DNA from: Bacteroidia bacterium
GTDB lineage: Bacteria > Bacteroidota > Bacteroidia > Flavobacteriales > Flavobacteriaceae
Direction: 5' to 3'
Length of the DNA: 14,274 nt
NCBI GenBank assembly: GCA_030425715.1
Contig: JAUIAA010000021.1
Location: 1-14,274, forward strand
The notes under the pieces were generated by a model. The model ran no database searches and was not told the DNA's origin. It worked only from the letters and a program-made list of their open reading frames with translations. Shown here in pieces: positions 7,308-13,840 of the stretch; position 1 is the first letter of the stretch; the number at the start of each line of letters is the position of its first letter. A program made the position numbers and the translations under genes.

Positions 7308-7331
7308 AGATAATCTCGGGACTTTTTTTTT
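7300..7331 (+). terminator. Intrinsic terminator (attenuator) immediately upstream of pheA
   Basis: AGTCTCGAGA (7301-7310), loop TAA, TCTCGGGACT (7314-7323) form ten base pairs with one G-U wobble, extendable by A7300-U7324. An unbroken T-run continues to 7331. The next gene on this strand begins eight bases later, so the hairpin can only be a conditional terminator for a transcript that started upstream. Because its 3' side reaches to within seven bases of the pheA ATG, the folded hairpin might also hinder translation start. Confidence 0.85.
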
Positions 7332-7338
7332 ACAAATA

Positions 7339-8166
7339 ATGAAAATAGCTATTCAAGGTATTAAAGGTTCGTTTCATGAAATTGCAGCAAAGCAATTTTT
7401 TGGCAATGGTATTGATTTAGTAGAGTGTATGACCTTTACGGAAATTCCACAATTGTTAAAAAACAACCAAGTGGATTTTGCAATTATGGCGATAGAAAAC
7501 TCTATTGCTGGAGCTATTTTACCCAATTACGCTTTGATAGATGAATATGATTTAAGTATTGAAGGCGAAGTATATTTAAATATTCACCATCATTTGATGG
7601 GGTTAAAAGGGCAAAATTTACAAGATATTAAGGAAGTTTGGTCCCACCCTATGGCTATTTTACAGTGTAGAAAATTTTTTAGAAATCACCCCAATATCAA
7701 ATTGATTGAAGAAAAAGATACCGCTGAAGTTGCACAAAGAATCCAAAAAGAAAATATCAAAGGTGTTGCAGCTATTGCAAGCAAAAGCGCTGCTAATTTA
7801 TTTGATTTAGAAGTAATTGAAGACGATATCCAAACCATTAAAAATAATTCTACTCGATTTTTTATCTTAAAAAAAGAAAAAAATAACAATATAAACCCTT
7901 TAAAAAACAAAGCTTCATTAAAATTTATTACCAAACACGAAACAGGAAGTTTGGCAGAAGTTTTAGATATTTTTGCAAAACACGAAATTAGTTTGACAAA
8001 AATACAATCGCTCCCAATTATAGACAAACAATGGAGTTATGCCTTTTTTATTGATTTAATTTACGACGATAATGTGTTATACAACAATGCATTGCATTTA
8101 ATTCAGAAAAAAGTGACACATGTAAAAGTACTAGGAGAATACGAAAGAAATACGGAAAAATTATGA
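7339..8166 (+). CDS. pheA: Prephenate dehydratase with C-terminal ACT domain
   Basis: Converts prephenate to phenylpyruvate, the committed step to phenylalanine. The 275 residues comprise a two-lobed catalytic domain (about 1-185) and an ACT regulatory domain (about 192-271). The catalytic hallmark NNSTRFFIL is at 169-177 (T172, R173, F174), and IENSIAGAI (52-60) matches the conserved substrate-site segment. There is no chorismate mutase domain; that activity is fused to the DAHP synthase three genes downstream. In the ACT domain the usual Phe-binding ESRP motif appears as IQSLP (222-226). The stop overlaps the aminotransferase start (ATGA, 8163-8166), implying coupled translation. First gene of a four-gene operon governed by the leader and terminator just upstream. 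Confidence 0.95.
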   Translation: MKIAIQGIKGSFHEIAAKQFFGNGIDLVECMTFTEIPQLLKNNQVDFAIMAIENSIAGAILPNYALIDEYDLSIEGEVYLNIHHHLMGLKGQNLQDIKEVWSHPMAILQCRKFFRNHPNIKLIEEKDTAEVAQRIQKENIKGVAAIASKSAANLFDLEVIEDDIQTIKNNSTRFFILKKEKNNNINPLKNKASLKFITKHETGSLAEVLDIFAKHEISLTKIQSLPIIDKQWSYAFFIDLIYDDNVLYNNALHLIQKKVTHVKVLGEYERNTEKL

Positions 8167-9305
8167 TAAATGTAGCCGATAGACTTTTAGAGGTAAAAGA
8201 GTACTACTTTTCAATCAAATTACGAGAAGTTAGATCGCTTATAGCACAAGGCAAGCCCATTATTAGTCTTGCCATAGGCAGCCCAGATTTAGATCCACCA
8301 CAATCTGTAAAAGATGCATTAGCAAATGCCAATACACATGGTTACCAAAGTTACCAAGGATTGCCCGAATTTAGAAATGCGATAGGAAACTTTTACAAAA
8401 ACAATTATGATGTATCATTAAATCCTGAAAAAGAAATTTTACCCTTGATGGGTTCAAAAGAAGGAATTTTGCACATTTCTATGGCATATTTAAATGCGGG
8501 AGATCAAGTTTTAATTCCAAATCCTGGTTACCCAACTTACACCTCAGTTACCAAACTGGTTCAAGCGAAACCTATTTTTTACGATTTGACAGAAAAAAAG
8601 AATTGGCAACCTGATTTTGAAGCTTTAGAGAAATTAAACTTAGCTAAAGTAAAATTAATGTGGGTGAATTATCCACATATGCCAACAGGTACCAAAGCGG
8701 ATAAAGATTTATTTCAAAAACTTATCGCTTTTGCAAAAAAGCATGAAATTTTAATTATTAACGACAATCCTTATAGCTTTGTTTTGAATGATAATCCACA
8801 AAGTATTTTAGCTGTAGAAGGCGCAAAAGAAGTTGCCATAGAGCTAAACTCCTTGAGCAAATCATTTAATATGGCAGGATGGAGAGTTGGTATGGTGGTA
8901 GGTAAGGAAAGCTATATTCAAAATATTTTAAAGGTAAAAAGCAATATGGATTCTGGCATGTACTATGGTATTCAAAAAGGAGCCATAGCCGCTTTACAAC
9001 TTGATAAAAACTGGTTTGAACAAAACAATAAAATATACAAAAAACGCCGTGAAATTATTTGGGAAATTTGTGATGCTTTAAAGTGTTCGTATCACAAAAA
9101 TGATGTAGGAATGTTTGTTTGGGCAAAAATCCCAGAAGGACAAAAATCAGAAGAAGTTTGCGATAAATTACTATATCAAAATAATGTGTTTGTCACACCC
9201 GGAACAGTATTTGGATCAAACGGTGAAGGTTATATTCGATTTTCACTTTGTATTGCAGAAGACAAGTTAAGAACTGTATTAAAAAGAATTGCATATAATG
9301 GATGA
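8163..9305 (+). CDS. PLP-dependent class I/II aminotransferase, probably aromatic/prephenate aminotransferase
   Basis: Fold-type I aminotransferase of 380 residues. Visible features are IGSPDLDPP near the N-terminus, PNPGYPTY (119-126), D201 and Y204 in NDNPYSF, the PLP-binding lysine K233 in SLSKSFNMAGWRVG, and R359 in GYIRFSL for the substrate carboxylate. Its position between prephenate dehydratase and prephenate dehydrogenase, with a four-base overlap upstream and eight-base overlap downstream, suggests it performs the transamination giving phenylalanine and tyrosine (or prephenate to arogenate). Aspartate aminotransferase activity is an alternative; substrate specificity cannot be read from the sequence. 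Odd point: the segment NYPHMPTG (169-176) has Met where the common family motif NPTG has the Asn that contacts the PLP ring oxygen. Confidence 0.88.
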   Translation: MINVADRLLEVKEYYFSIKLREVRSLIAQGKPIISLAIGSPDLDPPQSVKDALANANTHGYQSYQGLPEFRNAIGNFYKNNYDVSLNPEKEILPLMGSKEGILHISMAYLNAGDQVLIPNPGYPTYTSVTKLVQAKPIFYDLTEKKNWQPDFEALEKLNLAKVKLMWVNYPHMPTGTKADKDLFQKLIAFAKKHEILIINDNPYSFVLNDNPQSILAVEGAKEVAIELNSLSKSFNMAGWRVGMVVGKESYIQNILKVKSNMDSGMYYGIQKGAIAALQLDKNWFEQNNKIYKKRREIIWEICDALKCSYHKNDVGMFVWAKIPEGQKSEEVCDKLLYQNNVFVTPGTVFGSNGEGYIRFSLCIAEDKLRTVLKRIAYNG

Positions 9306-10164
9306 AATTAAAAAAATAGCAGTTATTGGATTGGGTTTGATTGGTGGATCATTGGCCTTAGAATTAAAAAAAGTTTCCTGGGCAACCATTTACGGTATAG
9401 ATAAAAACCCTGAACACTTACAAAAAGCATTTGATTTAGGTATTATTTTTAAAAAAGCCTCGATAGATATTGTAAAAGAAGTAGACGTAGTAATTATTGC
9501 GGCTCCCGTTAATGCTGTGCCAAGTATTGCTCAAGAAGTTCTTGATATCATTGAAGAAAATACCTTGGTTTTTGATGTGGGCTCTACAAAAAATGCGGTA
9601 TGTCAGGCCATTAAAGATCATCCCAAAAGAAAAAATTTTGTTGCAGTTCACCCAATAGCGGGTACTGAATTTTCTGGCCCAGAAGCAGCAATTTACAACT
9701 TGTTTACCAACAAAGTAAATATTATTTGCGAGCAACAAATGAGTAGTAAAAAAATGATAGATAGAGTAATTTCTATTTTCGAAGCGATAAAAATGAGAAA
9801 CGTTTTTATGGATTCTGCGGTGCAACACGACAAGCATATAGCTTATGTTTCTCATTTATCACATATCAGTTCCTTTATGTTAGGAAAAACAGTTTTAGAA
9901 ATTGAAAAAGATGAGAACAATATTTTCGACATGGCAGGGAGTGGTTTTGCTTCTACAGTGAGATTAGCAAAAAGTAATCCAGAAACTTGGACTCCCATTT
10001 TTTTACAGAACAAAGAAAGTATATTAAAATCATTAACAGAGTATATCAAGAATTTAAATCAATTTAAAAAAGTAATAGAAAACGAATCAGCTAAAGATGT
10101 GCATGAAATTATGCAAAACACTAACAAAATTAAAGATGTCTTGGCTGGCATAACAAATCAATAA
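9298..10164 (+). CDS. tyrA: Prephenate dehydrogenase
   Basis: Oxidatively decarboxylates prephenate to 4-hydroxyphenylpyruvate (or arogenate to tyrosine) with NAD(P). The 288-residue protein has an N-terminal Rossmann motif GLGLIGGS (11-18), DVGSTKNAV (93-101), HPIAGTEFSGPEAA (118-131, with H118 at the catalytic histidine position) and the helical-domain segment HIAYVSHLSHISSF (180-193). I chose ATG 9298 over an in-frame TTG at 9289: it gives the usual short N-terminus before the Rossmann strand and an eight-base overlap with the aminotransferase. There is no fused chorismate mutase or ACT domain, so feedback control by tyrosine would have to act elsewhere, for example through the attenuator. 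The stop is two bases before the next start. Confidence 0.94.
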   Translation: MDEIKKIAVIGLGLIGGSLALELKKVSWATIYGIDKNPEHLQKAFDLGIIFKKASIDIVKEVDVVIIAAPVNAVPSIAQEVLDIIEENTLVFDVGSTKNAVCQAIKDHPKRKNFVAVHPIAGTEFSGPEAAIYNLFTNKVNIICEQQMSSKKMIDRVISIFEAIKMRNVFMDSAVQHDKHIAYVSHLSHISSFMLGKTVLEIEKDENNIFDMAGSGFASTVRLAKSNPETWTPIFLQNKESILKSLTEYIKNLNQFKKVIENESAKDVHEIMQNTNKIKDVLAGITNQ

Positions 10165-10166
10165 AA

Positions 10167-11249
10167 ATGGAAAAAAAGAACTTTTCAACATGGTTAGACA
10201 ATATGGAATTAAACCATCCATTGGTAATTGCAGGACCGTGTAGTGCAGAATCAGAAGAACAAGTATTGGAAGTGGCGCATGCCTTAAAAAATACAGATGC
10301 AACTGTATTTAGAGCTGGAGTATGGAAACCTAGAACTCGCCCAGGAGCCTTTGAAGGACAAGGCGGAAAAGCATTGGCATGGTTACAAAAAGTAAAACAA
10401 GAAACTGGCTTATTAACTGCGGTTGAAATTGGAAATGCCCAACATGCAAAATTGGCTTTAGAGTTTGATATTGATATTTTGTGGATTGGTGCTCGTACTA
10501 CCGTAAATCCGTTTGCAGTACAAGAAATTGCTGAGGCTATTCAAGGCACTAAAAAAATTGTATTGGTAAAAAATCCAATCAATCCAGACTTGGCTTTATG
10601 GATTGGTGCTATTGAAAGATTACACAAATGTGGTGTAGAAAATTTAGGTGCAATTCATCGTGGATTTTCATCTTTTAGAAAATCTAAATATAGAAATATT
10701 CCAAATTGGCAAATCCCAATTGACTTAAAAAACAAATACCCAAGTTTACCTATTATCAATGATCCATCGCATATTTGCGGAGAAAGAGAAGGTATTTTTG
10801 ATGTATCACAAACCGCATTAGATTTAAAATTAGATGGGTTAATGATTGAAACACATTGTAATCCGGATGAAGCTTGGAGTGATGCCAAACAACAAATTAC
10901 TCCAGCAAGATTAATTGAGATTATGGATACTTTACGGGTAAGAAAACCTCGTTTTGAAGAAGGGGAAGAAGCCTACAATAAATTAGATGCTTTGCGTAAA
11001 GAAATCAATAATTTAGACCATCAATTGTTAGAAACACTTGCCGAAAGAATGGCTGTGGTTGAAAATATTGGATTGGCTAAAAAAGAAGGCAATGTGGCTA
11101 TTTTACAAAACACGCGCTGGCAAGAAATTTTGAAAAAAGTGGTAAAAGAAGGTAAAGACCAAGGTTTAACCAAAGAATTTGTAGAGAATATCTTTAAGGC
11201 AATACATCAAGAATCTATTGCACATCAAAAGAAAATTATCAATGCATAA
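10167..11249 (+). CDS. Bifunctional DAHP synthase / chorismate mutase (C-terminal AroQ domain)
   Basis: The N-terminal part (about 1-262) is a type I-beta, KDO8P-synthase-like DAHP synthase joining phosphoenolpyruvate and erythrose 4-phosphate, the entry step of the shikimate pathway. Metal ligands are C25 (GPCSAES), H202 (DPSHICGER), E228 (MIETH) and D239 (SDAKQQ). KPRTRPGAFEGQG (54-66) is the substrate loop. The C-terminal part (about 272-360) is an all-helical AroQ chorismate mutase with R277, R294, K305, R317 and Q354 at positions expected for the active site. This fusion is characteristic of Bacteroidota; in the Porphyromonas enzyme the domains depend on each other and prephenate inhibits. 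Here it closes the four-gene operon, giving both the first step and the branch-point step. The 360-residue length is normal. Confidence 0.95.
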   Translation: MEKKNFSTWLDNMELNHPLVIAGPCSAESEEQVLEVAHALKNTDATVFRAGVWKPRTRPGAFEGQGGKALAWLQKVKQETGLLTAVEIGNAQHAKLALEFDIDILWIGARTTVNPFAVQEIAEAIQGTKKIVLVKNPINPDLALWIGAIERLHKCGVENLGAIHRGFSSFRKSKYRNIPNWQIPIDLKNKYPSLPIINDPSHICGEREGIFDVSQTALDLKLDGLMIETHCNPDEAWSDAKQQITPARLIEIMDTLRVRKPRFEEGEEAYNKLDALRKEINNLDHQLLETLAERMAVVENIGLAKKEGNVAILQNTRWQEILKKVVKEGKDQGLTKEFVENIFKAIHQESIAHQKKIINA

Positions 11250-11259
11250 ACTCATTTTA

Positions 11260-11288
11260 TTGCAAAGAATATATTTATCTTAACTTTG
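11260..11288 (+). promoter_or_regulatory. Promoter of the glycosyltransferase-like gene
   Basis: TTG (11260-11262), 18 bases, then TAACTTTG (11281-11288) match the Bacteroidota promoter pattern. Transcription would start near 11295, giving a leader of about 14 bases before ATG 11309. It separates this gene from the aromatic operon ending at 11249, although no intrinsic terminator was seen in the 59-base gap. Confidence 0.65.
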
Positions 11289-11308
11289 CCTAAATTATAC
11301 GATTAAAA

Positions 11309-12037
11309 ATGGCCGATAAATATATTTTTTGCATGAAATGGGGCACCTTGTATAGTGCCGAGTATGTAAACAGATTACACTCCATGGTAAAGCGTAATTT
11401 AACTTACGATTTTAAAATGGTTTGTTTTACAGATGATGATGAAGGAATAATTGATGATGTACAATGTTTTCCAATACCTGAAATTGATTTGCCAGGTAAT
11501 CTTCCTGAGAGAATGTGGAAAAAATTGACCACATTTAAAGCCGATTTATACGGTTTAAAAGGTACCGCACTTTTTCTTGACTTAGATATTGTAATTTTAG
11601 ATAATATGGATTGCTTTTTTGATTTAGAAGGTGATTTTAGGATTATTAAGGATTACGATATGAAGTTTTGGCGTATTACAGGTAATTCATCGGTTTATCG
11701 ATTTGCTATTGGAGAGCAAGGCTATGTTTTTGATTACTTTTTAAAGAATTTTGAAAGCATTAGAAAACAACACCGTAATGAACAAGAATATTTAACATGG
11801 GCAATTCACGAAAAAGGATTGCTACAATACTGGCCAAAAGAATGGTGCCCAAGTTTTAAATACGATTGTGCCTCTAAAATTCCTTTTGCTTTTTGGAAAA
11901 AACCAAGTATCCCGAAAGATGCTAAAATTATTATTTTTCATGGCGAAATCAATCCGCATAAAGCGATTGAAGGAGGAAGAGGAAAATGGTACCGCTATGT
12001 CCCTCCAGCTCCTTGGGTAGCTGACTATTGGAAATAA
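11309..12037 (+). CDS. Predicted GT-A-fold glycosyltransferase (small, cytoplasmic)
   Basis: A 242-residue protein without signal peptide or membrane segment. The pattern is that of a metal-dependent GT-A glycosyltransferase. An N-terminal strand leads to a nucleotide-binding region (VCFTDDDEGI). A hydrophobic strand ends in the DxD motif, FLDLDIVILDNMD (D91, D93). A late histidine segment, IIIFHGEINPHKA (207-219), could supply a metal ligand as in GT8-like enzymes, and the tail PAPWVADYWK is aromatic. The sugar donor and acceptor cannot be told; a role in surface polysaccharide or LPS decoration is an inference from the family. It has its own promoter and no obvious functional link to the genes on either side. 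The start ATG 11309 fits the promoter spacing. Confidence 0.75.
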   Translation: MADKYIFCMKWGTLYSAEYVNRLHSMVKRNLTYDFKMVCFTDDDEGIIDDVQCFPIPEIDLPGNLPERMWKKLTTFKADLYGLKGTALFLDLDIVILDNMDCFFDLEGDFRIIKDYDMKFWRITGNSSVYRFAIGEQGYVFDYFLKNFESIRKQHRNEQEYLTWAIHEKGLLQYWPKEWCPSFKYDCASKIPFAFWKKPSIPKDAKIIIFHGEINPHKAIEGGRGKWYRYVPPAPWVADYWK

Positions 12038-12127
12038 AACCCAGTACCATACAAATTAGAGTTTTCTAGGTAGCATAACGGTATCTTAAAAAGTTTTATC
12101 TTTAAGGAGATTTCGTTAAACTAACCA

Positions 12128-12277
12128 ATGCTAAAATTTTTCCGTAAAATACGTCAAAAACTGCTTGCTGAAAACCATTTTAGCAAACCTGCCTCGCCGG
12201 CTGGCACATTCCTTAATTCATGCCTAGATTTCCCCTATCCTTACACTCCAATATATTTAACAATGTTTAAACTGTAG
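12128..12277 (+). pseudogene. Truncated DUF6090-like gene start (remnant 1)
   Basis: An ATG followed by MLKFFRKIRQKLLAENHFSK matches, from memory, the N-terminus of a common flavobacterial membrane-protein family (DUF6090-like) that normally continues into YLLYAIGEIVLVVIGI. Here the match stops after Lys20, exactly where the GC-rich insert CCTGCCTCGCCGGCT (12188-12202) begins. The frame then runs through unrelated sequence to a stop at 12275-12277. The 49-codon frame is therefore best read as a decayed or truncated gene rather than a working small protein. It converges on the rhomboid gene, 23 bases away. Family members are of unknown function; one predicted transmembrane helix is lost in this copy. 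Confidence 0.6.
12188..12202 (+). repeat. GC-rich 15-mer insert, copy 1 (palindromic-repeat remnant)
   Basis: CCTGCCTCGCCGGCT, with a central GCCGGC, stands out in AT-rich DNA and recurs exactly at 13911-13925, in the same codon context and orientation. It resembles degenerate forms of short GC-rich palindromes (CCTGCC...GGCAGG) that I recall inside or near flavobacterial genes, where they encode peptides like PASPAG or PACRQAG. Confidence 0.6.
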
Positions 12278-12300
12278 TAGATTCCAATGGCATTACATTT

Positions 12301-13299
12301 CTAATAATTATCTGGACTTGAATTGGTTAAATTATCATAATTAATTATAGTATGAGCGTCTTCCTCAGTAATCCTAAAAGCTTTACAATAGCTATTTTCA
12401 TCTGTTATTTGAATTGTAGCATTTTTAGGAATGTTCATGCTAAAGTTATTCAGTAAAACTGGTTTCATTATGAAATCCTTATCCCTATTTAAAACTTTAA
12501 TCTCTTTAGGGCCATCCGGAAGATTAATGAATTGAACTTTCCATCCTGCAAGAATTTGCAAAAGGCTAGATTCTTTGGATAAATGCCGGATCGAATCCGA
12601 TGCGCGATCTTCGCAGGTATTAAATCCTTGTATTTTTTGAATTTGTACATTTCGCTGTGAATACTTACGATAAATTCCCCCAGGGTCCAATAGCAATAAT
12701 AAGGCTCCAATAAGAAGAAATATTACGGTATAACGGCCTAATTTGACATCATAATTTTTTGAAAAACCAATGGCAATTATGCCGCCAATTATGATTCCAA
12801 ATAGGTGAAGCATATGAAGTCCGCTTGAGGTTAAAGCCCGTATGATAAGCAAGGTACCATATAAGAGGTATATCCAATTTTGTTTGAACCATTGTAAAAG
12901 CCCTTGTTTCTTTTTAAGGTGCATTAAAAGAAAACCGTAAAGCCCGCACACACTACCAGAAATACCATAAACACCTGAATAATTGTAAATAAAATGTATA
13001 AAAGCGAAGCCTATAATATTGGAAATAATAAATACTAAAAGCATCATTTTAGTACCGAAACGCCGTTCTAAGATTGCACCAAATATTCCTAAAAATATGG
13101 TATTTGCTAAAAAGTGCGGCCAATTGAAATGTATAAATGGTCCCAAAATTATTCGCCAGAACTCACCATTTCTGATCGTTGCGATTTCATAATAAAATAA
13201 ACTTAAAATGTGGTGTGACCAAAGCGTTTCAAATTTGGTGATGATAAAAAAGAAAACGCTTATAAGCACAAGAAATAAGATGCCGAATGGAAATCTCAT
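12301..13299 (-). CDS. Rhomboid-family intramembrane serine protease with C-terminal extension
   Basis: Polytopic inner-membrane protease that cleaves transmembrane substrates. From ATG 13299 the protein has 332 residues. The loop-1 WR motif is W48-R49. TM2 HxxxxHxxxN is H57, H62, N66. The catalytic serine is S114 in GVYGISGS, and the catalytic histidine is H165 in HLFGIIIGG (HxxGxxxG). All dyad and oxyanion residues are present, so it should be active. After the last membrane helix (about residue 205) comes a soluble tail of about 125 residues with two or three cysteines and no family I recognise. I preferred ATG 13299 to an upstream in-frame TTG (13377) because that TTG coincides with the -33 element of a plausible promoter, and the added 26 residues are not hydrophobic. 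It lies between two broken DUF6090-like gene starts. Confidence 0.85.
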   Translation of the reverse strand: MRFPFGILFLVLISVFFFIITKFETLWSHHILSLFYYEIATIRNGEFWRIILGPFIHFNWPHFLANTIFLGIFGAILERRFGTKMMLLVFIISNIIGFAFIHFIYNYSGVYGISGSVCGLYGFLLMHLKKKQGLLQWFKQNWIYLLYGTLLIIRALTSSGLHMLHLFGIIIGGIIAIGFSKNYDVKLGRYTVIFLLIGALLLLLDPGGIYRKYSQRNVQIQKIQGFNTCEDRASDSIRHLSKESSLLQILAGWKVQFINLPDGPKEIKVLNRDKDFIMKPVLLNNFSMNIPKNATIQITDENSYCKAFRITEEDAHTIINYDNLTNSSPDNY

Positions 13300-13347
13300 A
13301 ATTATTGTTTTAACGAGGTTACACCTTGATTGGCTATGATAAAAAGG

Positions 13348-13377
13348 CAAATTAACCTCAACAGCCGACAAGATCAA
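13348..13377 (-). promoter_or_regulatory. Putative promoter of the rhomboid gene
   Basis: Minus-strand TTG (13377-13375), 19 bases, then TTAATTTG (13355-13348), one mismatch from TAnnTTTG. The predicted transcript start near 13341 gives a leader of about 40 bases and decides the start at ATG 13299. Confidence 0.45.
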
Positions 13378-13780
13378 CCATGATCGATTAGTTTAATTTG
13401 TAAGATACCAATTTTAATTCAAATGTGAATTTGTATCATCAACACCAACTACTAGAGGATACTCTAATTAGTATGTTGGAAAAACGCGAAAACAGATAAA
13501 CACAAAATAAGCAACTGTACGAAAAAAAGAAAAAGTTAAGTTTCTAAAATTCCCTCGTAAATGGGTATAGGGTTGCGACAGCCCTACTTTGCTTGCAGAC
13601 AGGCTATCGTTGCGAAAAAAATTAAAATTATTGGATTGGAAACTTTTATTTATCATAACAATTTCACCTAAAAACAAGCGTATTCAAAATTAGTAGCTTG
13701 ATTAATTATTTAAACTATTTATTTCTTCACAATTTACTATTTATAAAGAGGCAATTAAGACCTTACTCAAGGTATAGATA
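13378..13780. other. Non-coding stretch with several imperfect hairpins
   Basis: About 400 bases without a supportable gene. It contains a hairpin at 13404-13437 (GATAC/GTATC outer, AATTCA/TGAATT inner, loop AATG). A second, bulged hairpin at 13445-13479 has 13 base pairs (CCAAC/GTTGG, TACTA/TAGTA, GAG/CTC). A repeat-like block sits at 13568-13615 (listed separately). A 69-codon minus-strand frame across 13468-13677 is probably incidental. No terminator T-run adjoins either hairpin. It may hold remnants of mobile or repeat DNA. Confidence 0.5.
13568..13615. repeat. Small structured element bounded by GTTGCGA direct repeats
   Basis: GTTGCGA occurs at 13572-13578 and again at 13609-13615. TAGGGTT (13568-13574) pairs with AGCCCTA (13580-13586) with one wobble. 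Alternatively CGACAGCC (13576-13583) pairs with GGCTATCG (13602-13609) at seven of eight positions. The interior has GCTTGCAGACAGGC, richer in GC than its surroundings. It could be a dispersed palindromic repeat with target duplication; a genome-wide search would decide. Confidence 0.4.
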
Positions 13781-13840
13781 ATGGCAAAACACTGTATAAT
13801 AGGAATTTTGCTTTTTATTTTGATTACTTCTCTTGTTTGG

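Noticed and set aside
7686..8027. 113-codon minus-strand frame inside pheA
   Set aside because: Fully antisense to a well-supported prephenate dehydratase; composition is a mirror of its codons.
9289..9297. Upstream TTG start for tyrA
   Set aside because: ATG 9298 lies three codons later, gives the normal N-terminus before the Rossmann motif and a compact overlap with the aminotransferase gene.
9436..9855. 139-codon minus-strand frame inside tyrA
   Set aside because: Shadow of a gene with clear motifs; no family resemblance or promoter.
13300..13377. N-terminal 26-residue extension of the rhomboid protein from TTG 13377
   Set aside because: That TTG coincides with a promoter -33 element with 19-base spacing, and the extension is not hydrophobic or family-like; ATG 13299 is the better start.
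13404..13479. Two hairpins considered as terminators or a CRISPR-like array
   Set aside because: No T-runs follow either stem on the relevant strand, and the stems are different sequences without regular spacing, so neither terminator nor array is supported.
13468..13677. 69-codon minus-strand frame in the hairpin-rich gap
   Set aside because: No recognisable domain, start context or promoter; much of it crosses the structured repeat block, which explains the odd composition.
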